Part shown: one piece after another, positions 1-14,148 of the stretch | Position numbering within the stretch: the stretch's first letter is position 1 | How the letters are laid out: each line of letters starts with the position of its first letter | Source: Canna indica | Taxonomy: Eukaryota; Streptophyta; Magnoliopsida; Zingiberales; Cannaceae | Direction: 5' to 3' | Assembly (NCBI GenBank): GCA_034359265.1 | Contig: CP136897.1 | Coordinates: 19,276,001 to 19,340,000, forward strand | DNA: 64,000 nt | Made by a program: the position numbers and the translations under genes | Notes under the pieces: generated by a model | What the model saw: only the letters and a program-made list of their open reading frames with translations | Databases searched by the model: none | What the model was told of the DNA's origin: nothing

Positions 1-70
1 ATCGGGTCAGGTCGGGCCAAGCACAATTTTTTCTCAAGCCAGACCGACCCGGCACAAATTGCCACCCCTA
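1..70. mobile_element. hAT-like element, right end only (cut by window edge)
   Basis: The stretch is rich in GGGTCGG/CCGACCC motifs and ends in GCCACCCCTA. Read on the other strand this is TAGGGGTGGC, the kind of terminus seen in plant hAT elements. Similar CCGACCC-rich ends occur elsewhere in the window. The left end lies outside the window. Confidence 0.4.
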
Positions 71-88
71 TTCAATGTTGTCTGGCCT

Positions 89-745
89 CATTCTTTGGTA
101 TGCTTTTAAATAGTTATATATAATTTATTTTAAAAAATGGGATAATAGACTAAAAAATCACAAGATTTGTAAAAAATTTACGTTCTACCCGTGTTTTTAA
201 ATTTCGCCTGTAAATGCACAACCTTTATTTCCATTTATGTCATCTATCAAATCGTCACGCGCCGTCTCAACTTAGCTGACGTGGAGGTAAACGATGCTTG
301 CTTGGCCTGACGACATCATACGTGGCCACGAATTCACTACAACAAAAGTGACAATTAGAGATAACCAAATTTGCCTCTAAAAATTAAATATTTGCCTCTA
401 TAATTTTTAGAGATAAATAAAATTATTCGTCTCTAGAGCTCCCGTCCCTACAAGTATTAGGGATCTATAACGTATTTGTTTCTACAAATATTAATAGAGA
501 CATATATATTTGCAGGTAAATGTTGTGTATTTACAGGCGAAATTTGAAAACACGTGTAGAATGTAAATTTTTTACAAATCTTGTGATTTTTTAGTCTATT
601 ATTCTATTTTTTAAAATAAATTATATATAACTATTTAAAAGCATACCAAAGAATGAGTAAATGTTGTGTATTTACAGGCGAAATTTGAAAACACGTGTAG
701 AATGTAAAATTTCTATAAACTTTATGATTTTTTAGTCTATTATAC
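89..745. repeat. Inverted repeat (134-bp arms) plus a third direct copy
   Basis: Bases 89-222 are the reverse complement of 522-655 with few mismatches; both arms contain the segment TTTCGCCTGTAAAT or its complement. A third, more diverged copy in the same direction as the second arm follows at 662-745. The left arm lies outside, and the other two inside, the CACTA element that starts at 335. Confidence 0.75.
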
Positions 746-1549
746 TATCAAAATTTTAATTATCATTTACTTTATTTTGTTATAGGTTGAACTTGTCTTT
801 CAAATCATATTTGATTGAACAATTATGCATCTTCATTTTTTGAAGTGTATTAAAAAAGTTTAAGATACAATAAAATATTTATTTATCAATATTAGTTTTA
901 GTTTAATGTTGAGCTTTGTAGCAAGTGTTTGTTATGTTTAGTTTGCAAATTAATATTAGATGTTTACTTTTATCTCCACAAAACTACAAACGCATATATG
1001 TGAAGTGTAATTTTTTAAATTGCAATGACATATTTCTATTAATTATAATATTTTAAGAAGCATAAATATTAGTTATATTGATACTTTTATAATTAAAAAT
1101 ATATTGTCTTTGATCCTAATCATTTTTTTAAAAAATAGCATTTATTTGATTTTTGGAGTTAATTAAATTTGTCATTAATTATATATAATATGAAAATAAT
1201 TTGCTCAATTTATAATTTAGAGATAATAAAATTCATCTTCATTGTGTTATTTCAGGAGACAAAAAAGATTGCTTTTTTATATATTAAAGATAAATATATA
1301 TGTCACTTTTAATATTTTTGGAGGTAAATATATATGTACCTATTAATATTTTTAGAGAGAAATATATTATATGTCCATAATAGTATTTATATATTACAAA
1401 CGAATATATATGAGTATATGAGTCAAATACACTATATATATGCTCTAATACTTTTAGAGACCGAAGTATTAAAGACGAATAATTTTATTTGCTTACAAAA
1501 GTTGTAGATGCAAATTTGATTGCCTCTAGTATTCACTTTTGTTGTAGTG
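335..1549. mobile_element. Non-autonomous CACTA (En/Spm-like) element
   Basis: The left end CACTACAACAAAAGTGA is matched by the inverted right end TCACTTTTGTTGTAGTG. Subterminal sequences stay related for about 90 bp, including AATAAAATTATTCGTCT on both sides. No open reading frame of note lies inside, so transposition would need a transposase from elsewhere. The flanking triplets (ATT and AAA) do not match, so no 3-bp target duplication is left. Confidence 0.7.
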
Positions 1550-1688
1550 AAAGATTAGTATCTAGCATCAACTATAAATTTTTTCCCTAATATACATTTC
1601 TCTTCTTTAACTTTTTCTTCCATTCTGCTATATAATGTTTGATTTTGCATTTTGTGTTTTATTGTATTCCAAATAACAAAACATATAT

Positions 1689-2476
1689 GGTCCGTTTGAT
1701 TTGCAAAATGTCAAGCACAAGACACAGACATGGACAAAGATAGAACATCAAGTGTTCTGGGACAACACCTTATACCCTATAACTCAGTATTCAACTATAT
1801 GTTTTAACTTAACTCTATTCTCAAATGTTTGATGCTTTCTAAGTAACCTATGTATGTTGTATATTTTTCTTCATTCTCTCAATGCTGCAACATTATATAT
1901 GTTTAGTTCATCTTCAAGAGATTCTGCAAATTATTTCCAAAATTGTGTATGTATGAGTTTTTCAGTGACAACAAAATAATTCTCAATTTGCTGCTGCTTA
2001 TTATATAAGATGCAAAATCATATATTTGTTTCTTTAATAGAAGCAACTTGTGACAATCGCCTATTGCATAGATTATAAATATTTTTTTCAATATTGAGTG
2101 ATGCTTCAAAGTTGTTAGAGGTGTCCGATATGAGAAATTTAATTGACAATCAGGAATTTATTATTGTTAATTTCTCTCGTGAAAGCAACTATGTATTAGG
2201 ACTTTTTTATGTATTAAAAAATTTTAAGATTAATTTATGCATGAAGACTTTTATGTATAAAATTGAATTTAAGCATTAAAAATATACAATAATATTTTGG
2301 TCATTTTGTCCTATACAGTAATGTGTTATAGCGAAACAAACGCAGGACGGGACTGGATATCATGTTCTATTCTTGGCGAAACAAACATGGTATAGCTCCT
2401 GTCCCAGGACACCTGATGTCCCGTCCTTGTCCTTGTTTGGTGTCCTATGACAGGCAGTTTGCGAACCAAACAAACC
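1689..2476. mobile_element. Harbinger-type MITE, older copy
   Basis: The termini GGTCCGTTTGATTTGC and the complement of GCGAACCAAACAAACC form an imperfect inverted repeat. The last 180 bp are clearly similar to the last 180 bp of the better preserved element at 38793-39453, including AAACAAACGCA and ACACCTGATGTCC-like segments. It has no coding capacity, and the flanking triplets do not form a clean target duplication. Confidence 0.55.
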
Positions 2477-3514
2477 TTTAAAGTTTCTTAATATTTTTTA
2501 ATACATAAAAAAGTCTTAATACATAGTTTCAAAATTCTTAATATATAAGTTTTAAAATTTACAATTAACTAGACCATAATGTTCATTACATTCGCGATGA
2601 AAATGCTGATGAAAATCCCTAAAACAAAAATAAACGAAGTTCTTATAACTTGGTGCCATAAATATGCAAAATAATATTTTAGTTCCAATTAGTAAGAAAC
2701 TATAGTCTATAGACAATGCATAACAGTTAGAATTTAGCAACATACATAGATAGTAAATATTGACCTCATCAACTACAAAAGCATTTAACCAAAACCAATG
2801 ACAACTCCGGATAGTTGTCTGCATCTACCTACGAGTTTAATGTTGATTATTGATCTAATAAATAGGTTTAGTCAAATTAAGACTATAATATGCAGAAGCT
2901 AAATGCTCAAATTCCTTCTCGACTAAAACCAAAATAATGAAAACATCTTGTATATTAATCTGGCAAGCAAATAAATCAACCAAGATGAGTATCATGCCCC
3001 CAAAAAGGACAAGAAGCAATCAACACGAGGAAAATACCACAGTTTAGCATGTCATTCCATCTTCAAGAGCACAGATTAATCAAAAGTTTCCTCGATGTTA
3101 ATCGAGCAACAATGGCCTCATCCTTGAACACCTGCTCTACTTGCAAACCACAAACATCACAAGAGATAGGACCAAAAAACTCAAGGACGACGTGTTGCCG
3201 TCCAAATTTCAACAAAATATATAATCCACCGAAAACTTAACGTACCGCCATTAGGATTCAGGAACTAAAAACCTGCAAAGATCAGAGGACAAACAAAAGA
3301 ATGGTTCATCTACAGTACAAAGTGAAGCAATTAGGATGCGGAACGCCGCCTACAATACTACGTGCTGAGATGAGAATGAAGGAGAGACGACATACGAAGG
3401 AGATCGCCGGCCTAACAGAGGAGGAGATCGCTTACCTAGGGGAAGATACAAGAGGAGATGTGAAGAGACGAGAGAGGAGACCCTGAGACAACCACAAGCA
3501 ATTAGAGGGGACCC
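2477..3514. other. Non-coding stretch, no gene seen
   Basis: Only short open frames without recognisable motifs are present, and no splice-linked coding series or structured repeat could be seen. Confidence 0.5.
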
Positions 3515-3564
3515 GAGTCGGTGTCGTGTCCAGTCCCCTATTTTTTTGCAAAACAAACGAGCCC
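3515..3564 (-). mobile_element. Terminal fragment of the GGGCCCGTTTG MITE family
   Basis: On the minus strand the segment starts GGGCTCGTTTGTTTTGC and continues with GGGGACTGGAC. This matches the first 40-50 bp of the MITE at 38793. No partner end was found nearby, so it is treated as a fragment. Confidence 0.45.
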
Positions 3565-4829
3565 ATAGATACATAAACTGAAGACGAGTTTAAATACTTT
3601 TCCTAGAGGGGCTTGAATTAGCTTTGTTTTGTAAAGATTACATTTTTGATAGACTGAGTATAGGACCTATGCGAAAAATTGCTAAATCATATTATTACTT
3701 TAGGGGATGAATTATTTGTTTCACCACATTCAAAATACCAATTATGATATTTTATCATGATTGAAGTAACAATATGCAACATCTTGTAATATTTAGATAT
3801 ATATACCATTGGTGATTCATACAAAAAATAAATATTCATAAAAGTATATAACAGATAATTGTTAAGTCATTATCAATAAAGTTTAGAGAGTATAATAATC
3901 ACATGTATACAATAGGTCAAAAATAATATTCTAGTAGTAGATCAGTCTAAATAAGTTAATGGGTTTGGAAATCCAAAATTAATTAACATGTAAATAATAT
4001 TTCCTAATCTGTCATCAAGTTCATGATGACTTAGCTTAATAAATCCAATATAAGAAATTTGTTTTGTGAGTGAACAAAAATGAACACTATTCTTATAAGA
4101 GCATTCTTTTTTGTTGAGAATAAAATTAGATTTGATATTAATATCTTGTGGATTGAATGTTGAAAATTTTCTTACTGAAATTTATTTATTGATCTGTTTG
4201 TTTTGTTTTTTTAAATATGTCATCCATAAATTAAATAGTTGTCACATATGTAGCAACATTATTAGCAATAATTTACGAAGTTATTTCTGGTATTGGTCTT
4301 GTATTGTGTTGTTTGTAGAATTTTTTTAAGTAGAATAGAGAGGAAGAAAGTATTGCAAGAGAGCGTAGATTTTTGAGTCACTAAACTTGATCACAAAGGT
4401 TGAATGACATTGTAATAGTGGTATTAATTGCATGAATAATTGACGGTAGATAGATGCACCTTTGCATATTAATATGAACTACTCTGCACAGTGGGTAAGC
4501 TAAGGGGAGGAGGATAGTTTGAGTGAAAGAGCAAATTGCAATGTTCTTACATATAGTTGTAAGCCGCACGGAAAATTATGTGATCAAGTTTATCGTTGTT
4601 CGTATGAGTTAGACAGGAGTAAGCATTTCAATAATGTATTAAATATCGTGATAAGATTGCAAGTTAAGTAGACTAAAATATTTTGCTGAAATCTTTAGAG
4701 CCCATACCAAAAATTGTATTGATCGAAGGTGAAAGCAGTTTAAGGTACGTAAAACAAATCCAATAAATTAAACATTTTTTATTCTAATTACTAGAAGTTA
4801 TTTTTTTAATCATTTTTTATTTTAGAATT
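3565..4829. other. AT-rich intergenic DNA, no gene seen
   Basis: No coding series, inverted termini or tandem array could be recognised. The open frames here are short and low in complexity. Confidence 0.5.
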
Positions 4830-5393
4830 GCTAGGGGCACTAGACAACACTTATATTAAGGTACGAGTCTCATCTGAAGATAAATATCATTATTGCAATC
4901 GTAATGGCTACATGGTACTTACGTGTTGGGTGTTTGTGCCCTAGACATAAACTTAACTTTTGTGATGCTCGAGTGGGAATGTTTGGCATCAGATTCTAGA
5001 ATCGTACAAGATACTTTTAATAGGAAGAATGAGCTAAAAGTCTTCTTTGATAAGTCCTTACAAAATTTTAAATCATAATTAGATATATTGAACTATTTGA
5101 CTAGAAATTTTAATATGAATCTTTCATTTTGTTTTTGGGAACTATGCATGCTAGTTATATACACTAGTGGAGAAAAATTTCTTAAACACTATAGATCGAC
5201 GAGATACCATGTATTAGAATGGAGAGAATGTTCTAGAGCTCCCTCAACACCTCACGAGCTTTTGAACATGTGTTATTCATTGGTTAGAGATGTGGTAGAA
5301 AGATGTTTTGAACTTTTAAAGATGTGTTGGGCTATTCTTAGAAATTTATCATTTTTGTCGGAGAAAATGATCACACTAGAGGATGATGAATAG
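4830..5393 (+). pseudogene. Decayed Harbinger transposase fragment
   Basis: A broken frame encodes LGALDNTYIKVRVSS, matching the first catalytic-aspartate block of PIF/Harbinger (DDE_Tnp_4) transposases. After stop codons and shifts, a second piece at about 5160-5393 reads like the block around the catalytic glutamate (VERCFELLKMCW). The middle, where the second aspartate should be, is not recognisable. It is clearly non-functional and a different lineage from the intact element at 25994-30102. Confidence 0.6.
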
Positions 5394-7216
5394 TATATTT
5401 TAACTAATTATGCCTAAATTCAATTTTATCCAATTATTAAATAATTAGACAAACCACAGTTAAATTAACTATTTAGAAGTAAATAATGAACAATTAAACA
5501 TAAACACACAAATACAATGTTAACACAATGATTTGTAGTGGTTCGACTTCTATCATAGCAAACCGAGTGGACAATTTTTATCGTAAGGACAACAATATAA
5601 ATCCTAGCAAATCGAGTGAACTTATGTCTCAACACCAATACTATCACTCAATCTCAAGACCTACATCTCAAGTCTACATATATACTTAAAATACAACAAT
5701 AAACCAAATAAATTACAATCAAAACGGAGTAGATGAGTAAATAACCAATACTTAGCTCCAAATATCATATCATAGCTCCTTTTAATGTCTTTTAAAGATC
5801 AAACTTTGGGGTGCACAGGCTAAATCAAAAATTCAAGCTCAAACTAGGGTTTTTGTGAGGGATGACTCAAATAAGACGCACAACTATTCAAGAAATGACT
5901 CAATATGCTCTAAGAGGTAAAATGAAGGCTTAGAACATGATTTTATAGAGAAACAAGGGAGTACAAGTTGGGTTCAACGACATGCTGATAAGTGCAATTG
6001 AAATACTAGATGAGGAGAACGTTGAAGCAAAAGATAATGTGGAGTTATTAGATTATCCATATTCAATTAATGTAGCATCGTATATATGACTTGGCAAGGG
6101 CAAAAGAATGTTCTAGAGAACATAATACAAAATTGAACATTTCAAAGATGAGATAATACATAGGTGTTATGACAAATTAAATGAGAAACATAATTGAAAT
6201 GGTTTTGTCCAATCAATTTGGTCAAAACAATGAGTTTGGAGGATTCACGAAGAAGAATGATTCGAATATTATTTTTCTTACTTGCTAATTAAGGACACGT
6301 AATGATGCACTTTTGAATTTTAAATGCAAATCATGGAAGACAAATTGCACTATTTAAATCATGGACTAAATTCCTATCCAACGAAAAAATACATCATGAA
6401 CCAAAAAATTAATTGAAAGTATTCAAATTTGTTGAGGACATTATTGATATTAAGAAAATAATTTTCTATCCCAAAATAATTATTTGATGAGACCAAACAT
6501 CAGTGCTAAATTTTAGGAGCACAAGTCAGAAAATTAAAATTAAAAATCAAGATTTATTTAATTTAATTCATAAGATTTTAATTTATGCCTCAAATGTTTG
6601 AAAACTAAATTAATTGAAAAGATTATATTTTATTGATTTGTCTAATTAAATTAGATAACTAAATGATGGTTATGGTTGGAATAAATTTCTCTAGCTTATT
6701 ACTTAAGTTATTACTCATCACTTTTGAATTATTTAGAAGACAAAGATTAATTGGGGAATTTAGATTATAAACATGAGATTAAATTCTCTCAATCTAAAAT
6801 TAGTCACACTCTTATGTTTAGCATGATTAAATAGGTCAATTAACATGCATAGTGTGGCCTTATTGTCTCACTATTACTCAAAAAAAAAGGTCAATTAACA
6901 TAAGATTAATTATTTTTAAAATTTTAATGATTAAACTAGAATATTATTTTATTATTTAAAGTAACATAATCTTTTATATAAAATAACATTTTTTATAACA
7001 CTTATAATTTTATTATATGAATTATTTTTAAATAAAATTACAATTGAATTTATTAAACACTTTAATAGATTTAAAATTAAGTTGGTTAAACATTAAATCA
7101 TACACATAATTTTTGTCAAAGTAAATTTTGAAAAATATAATTCTATTATTTACTTTTATCTACTTTTTCAAATAAGATTTTTTTCTTCATTTGAAAAGCT
7201 TAAAAATGAAAAAGTT
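5394..7216. other. AT-rich intergenic DNA, no gene seen
   Basis: About 1.8 kb of strongly AT-rich sequence. No gene, tandem array or element with two clear ends could be supported. Confidence 0.5.
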
Positions 7217-7224
7217 GTATCACC

Positions 7225-7825
7225 TAGGGGTGCGTACTGGTTTTGAGTAGATCCGAAATTGGTCAGCACCAAGTAGACCCGAAACTACTTAGTTCCGAGT
7301 AGACCCCAATTGAATTCGGATAGGGTCCAACTAAGGAATTAATGAACCGGATTTTGATTTCCGATTCCATCGTACAAGGAATCGAGAACCACAACGGAAT
7401 CAATATTAAGATTATATATTAATAACATATAGTATATAAGTAATGAACATGTAAGTGATTGTATAAACTTTGTATGAATATGTACTATGGACATTTGTTA
7501 TGTAGCTATTTGTGATAATCTACTATCATCATTTTCATATTTTGTATGGATAATCAATTTGGTTTGTATTTTATTATGTATTTGTCAGCTTCAATTTTAT
7601 ATTTTTAGTCATATTAATTTATTAATTTATGATATATAAAAAGAGAAAAAAAAATACATTACAATAAGTTACATAATAAATGTGGTGTAGTACAAGTTCA
7701 CGATAAGATTTGATGCCAAGTCTCAATAGGGTAGGATTCAGATCTAAAATTTAGAAATTGATCTTACACAAGGTAAGATTCGTGTATTATGAAAAATATA
7801 GAATATTCAAACCCGCTCACCCCTG
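7225..7825. mobile_element. Non-autonomous hAT element
   Basis: The left end is TAGGGGTGCG and the right end complements to CAGGGGTGAGCG. The flanking octamers GTATCACC (7217-7224) and GTATCACT (7826-7833) form an 8-bp target duplication with one mismatch, as expected for hAT insertions. The interior is non-coding and carries repeated GAGTAGACC/AAGTAGACC motifs near its left end. Confidence 0.7.
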
Positions 7826-8057
7826 GTATCACTCGTAATATTTTTCAATTTAAAAATATTTTAAGGAATATTTTAAGTGGTTACATTACATTTTAAAAAA
7901 AATTGAAAACGCCTTCCTCGGTCTTCTAATTATCAGTGACCGACAGGTTTAAACAGGACCCTCTTTGGTTTAAACCGGTCCATGATATGACTTCTCTACC
8001 GTTGGATTGGCGTGATTCCATCAAGATTTGATCCAATCGGTCACGAACGCAGCCTGA

Positions 8058-8070
8058 TATATATATATAC
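8058..8070 (+). promoter_or_regulatory. TATA box of the RPS3A gene
   Basis: A run TATATATATATAC stands 114 bp before the start codon. It is followed by a pyrimidine-rich leader, which suggests transcription starts near 8090-8100. The position is inferred from spacing only. Confidence 0.5.
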
Positions 8071-8150
8071 AAGAGTGCCTCCGCGGCTCCGCCTCAACCT
8101 GTCTAGGGCAAGCGCTCGCGTGTACCTCATCTCCCCCTCGCGGCGCGCTG

Positions 8151-8158
8151 AAACCCTA
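8151..8158 (+). promoter_or_regulatory. telo-box (AAACCCTA) in the 5' leader
   Basis: AAACCCTA lies 26 bp before the start codon. This motif is known to be common near the transcription start of plant ribosomal protein and other translation genes, where it supports expression in dividing cells. Confidence 0.6.
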
Positions 8159-8183
8159 GGCGAAGCACTAAAGAGCAGCAGCC

Positions 8184-11380
<3,197 letters not shown>

Positions 11381-12298
11381 ATGGATGATGCATTTGCCTT
11401 GATAAGATTATTATAATTGCTTTAGAAGACAATCATCTTTTCAGATTTAGTATTATGAACTTTTGCAGTTTTGACATGGTTTTATTTGATTTGTTTTTGA
11501 GTATTGATCTTCAACTATTTTTGTAATAGTACAGGAAGCAATGCTTAAAATATAAGCATGATGAATAGTGCTTGTGCTGTCATACATTTCAGTTGGTTTT
11601 TCAATTGTCAGCAACTCCTTTGTGACTTTTGCAATTGCATATCTTCACACTAATTTGAAGGACAAGGAGAGTGGGGAAAACCAGTTGCTTGATTTATAAC
11701 TTGATAGTGGGGGAAAAATAGTGAAGGAAAATAAAAATGAAAAGAACTGTTTTGATGAAGAGGAATAGAGGATAGTGACAGAAAAGAACAGCAAAACAAT
11801 AACATGTACTACAAATTATCTTTTTAGAATTAAAATAATATCCTTTTATTTATTTGTTTATGCAGTTTTTATTTCATCCACTACTATGGATTTTAAATTC
11901 CATTTACTCATTTAGGTTAGCTGCAAATTAAATTATTTGGCTAGCTGTAATTAAATTAGTTGCAATATTAGGCTTTTATAAATTGTAATTGCAAATAAAA
12001 AATTTCAATTCACAACATGCAAATGATAGGATTTCTCTCTTCCTCTCGCTCACAATATTCTCTTCACCATTCTCGCGATAACCTCCTCTCTTGCGATAAC
12101 TTTCTTTTTTCTCTCACTCATTATAGTCTTTTTCTTTTTCTCGCTCGCAACTTCCATCTCACATGCGATAATATCTCTTGTCAGCAACAATCTTCATCTC
12201 CTCAATTTTTATTCACATACATTAAATTTTGCATGCAAATATTTTTTTTTGCGGTATTTGCATTATCATGTTTAGTAATGGTTTAGTAAATTTACTTA
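11381..12298. other. RPS3A 3' flank, no further gene
   Basis: The 3' UTR should lie in the first few hundred bases. After that the sequence is AT-rich with a TCTCTC/GCGATAAC-rich patch at about 12030-12200. No coding gene is supported. Confidence 0.5.
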
Positions 12299-12884
12299 CG
12301 GTCTTGTTTGGATGAGGTGTAGCATGGTTTAGTAATGTATGGTATGGTATAGTATTGTATGGTATGATACTGTAATTATTATTATCATGTTTGGAAAGAT
12401 AGTATGGTTTTGTATGGTTAAATAGTATATTTCTATTTGGTTTGATGGTATGGTATGATTCCTCAAATGATAAAATGATCAAAATACCCTCAAATATAAA
12501 AATTCATGTAAATATTATATTAAATTCATTTTTTTTGTCAAAATATTAGATTTAATTAAATACATAAATTTTGTACAGAAGAAAGAAATCAGAAGAAATG
12601 AAAGCATAATAAGGACCGACGGATAAAAGAAGAAATAGAAGCATAATAAGGACCGACGAATAAAAGAAATATATGAAAAGTTGATGGGTATTTTAGGTAT
12701 TAAAATTTGGTAACCATGAGAAATCACCGAATTGGTGGTTTCAAAAATCTTACAAAATCCATGATTTTAAAACCATGAGATTACCTTACCATACTATATC
12801 ATGGTTTTAAAAAAAATTTCAAATATAAAATCATACCATATCATACCATGATAAATCATACTCTACCGTGAAATAAACAATGCC
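12299..12884. mobile_element. Harbinger-type MITE
   Basis: The left end reads GGTCTTGTTTGGATGAGG and the right end complements to GGCATTGTTTATTTCACGG. The interior is full of ATGGTATGGTATAGTATTG-type runs on the left and their complements (ACCATACTATATCATGG) on the right, so the transcript would fold into a long hairpin. Flanking triplets are TTA and TAA, so the target duplication is at best degraded. Confidence 0.55.
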
Positions 12885-14148
12885 TAAATTACATATCAAT
12901 AGATTGATGATGTGACCTTGATTTGTTTTTAATAAAATAACCATTTAAATATTTTCTTACTCAATGTTGACCTATATATTTTTTAAAAATATTAAATTTA
13001 ATTAAATTGAAGTAGTTAAGTTTTGTTTTTAAATGATTATTTTTATTCAAAATATAACATGTCAAGAGTGCCATATTATCATCGATTAACAAATTTTTTA
13101 ATGAAACCCTAATAGCGAAATTCAATTGTTAGCGATTCGAAAACTTATGTATAAAATCAAAATAAAATAAAATAAAAGATTTCGATAAATTTATGAAAAT
13201 CTTTGTTAAAATTCATTAATAACTACTTATCTTACAACATTTTTAGCACATGGTATGGTTGCCAACTTGCCGCACCAATTGAGTGATCAACAGTCGTAGA
13301 ATTTGCCACAAAAGATTCCCAATCTCAATGATTTCCTTATTTTTATGCTTTAATCATTTCTTTAATAAGCTTCTAATATGTTAAATGTTCTCGCATGAGA
13401 TGAGATCAAAGACGCAAGTTTTCATGGCTTCTTGTTGAGTGTGACTCCAAGGCAACCGACAAAAATACTCCGACGCTCAAGTGAGAAGGTATTCGAGATG
13501 TGTCGGTCTAAAAATTGGATCAGAAAAAGATACATGTAGGTGCAAGATTTAGTTTATATTCGATGTGAATTTCTCTTAAATCTTCATGGGGATATACCTT
13601 GAACGAATCAATCATCTAATTTTCTCCATTTAATTGTGCTATCATTATGATCGAATCTTCTAATACGAGCGAAAGACAAATATGCCATTGGGATGGCCGA
13701 GTGGAGCCCTCGGGCTAGGCTCTGGCTGGCCCAAGCACGAATCAAACGAGGTTGATCTAAGCCTCATGGGCCGGTCGGTTCGGGCCAAGGACTTAGTTTG
13801 GTTCATTAAACTACCACATTAAAAGTTTTAACAAAGATTAATGAAATTATTAACCAAAAAAATTAAAATCAATTATTGAAATTTTGCAAGAAAATTAGTG
13901 GCTGTTTATTAACCAAAATTGAAATTATTAACCAAAAAAATTAGTGGTAGTTTAATGAATTTGGTTAAAATATTTGGTTAATAGCAATATAAATTTGAAA
14001 AGATATATACATATTTAAATTTTTAGTGGCTGTTTATTAATTAAAACATATGAGCGGCGTGTAATAGCAAATATATGGAGAAATATATTCGAGGTTTTTA
14101 CCGTTCGCATTGCAGACGCAGCAGCGGAGGAAAAGAAGCACCGTCAAA
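12885..14148. other. Intergenic DNA with an LTR-like remnant
   Basis: The segment 13430-13760 shares CTCCGACGCTCAAGT-like and GGAGCCCTCGGGC motifs, in the same order and spacing, with 52935-53185, so both are probably pieces of one LTR family. Nearer the next gene, TTAGTGGCTGTTTATTAA occurs twice (13894 and 14023). No gene is seen. Confidence 0.45.

Noticed and set aside
3049..3574. Short open frames around 3.0-3.6 kb on both strands
   Set aside because: No recognisable domain, partly overlap a MITE end fragment, and no splice-linked partner exons.
5520..5960. Possible LTR around GTGGTTCGACTTC at 5.5 kb
   Set aside because: No paired ends, primer-binding site or coding remnant could be found.
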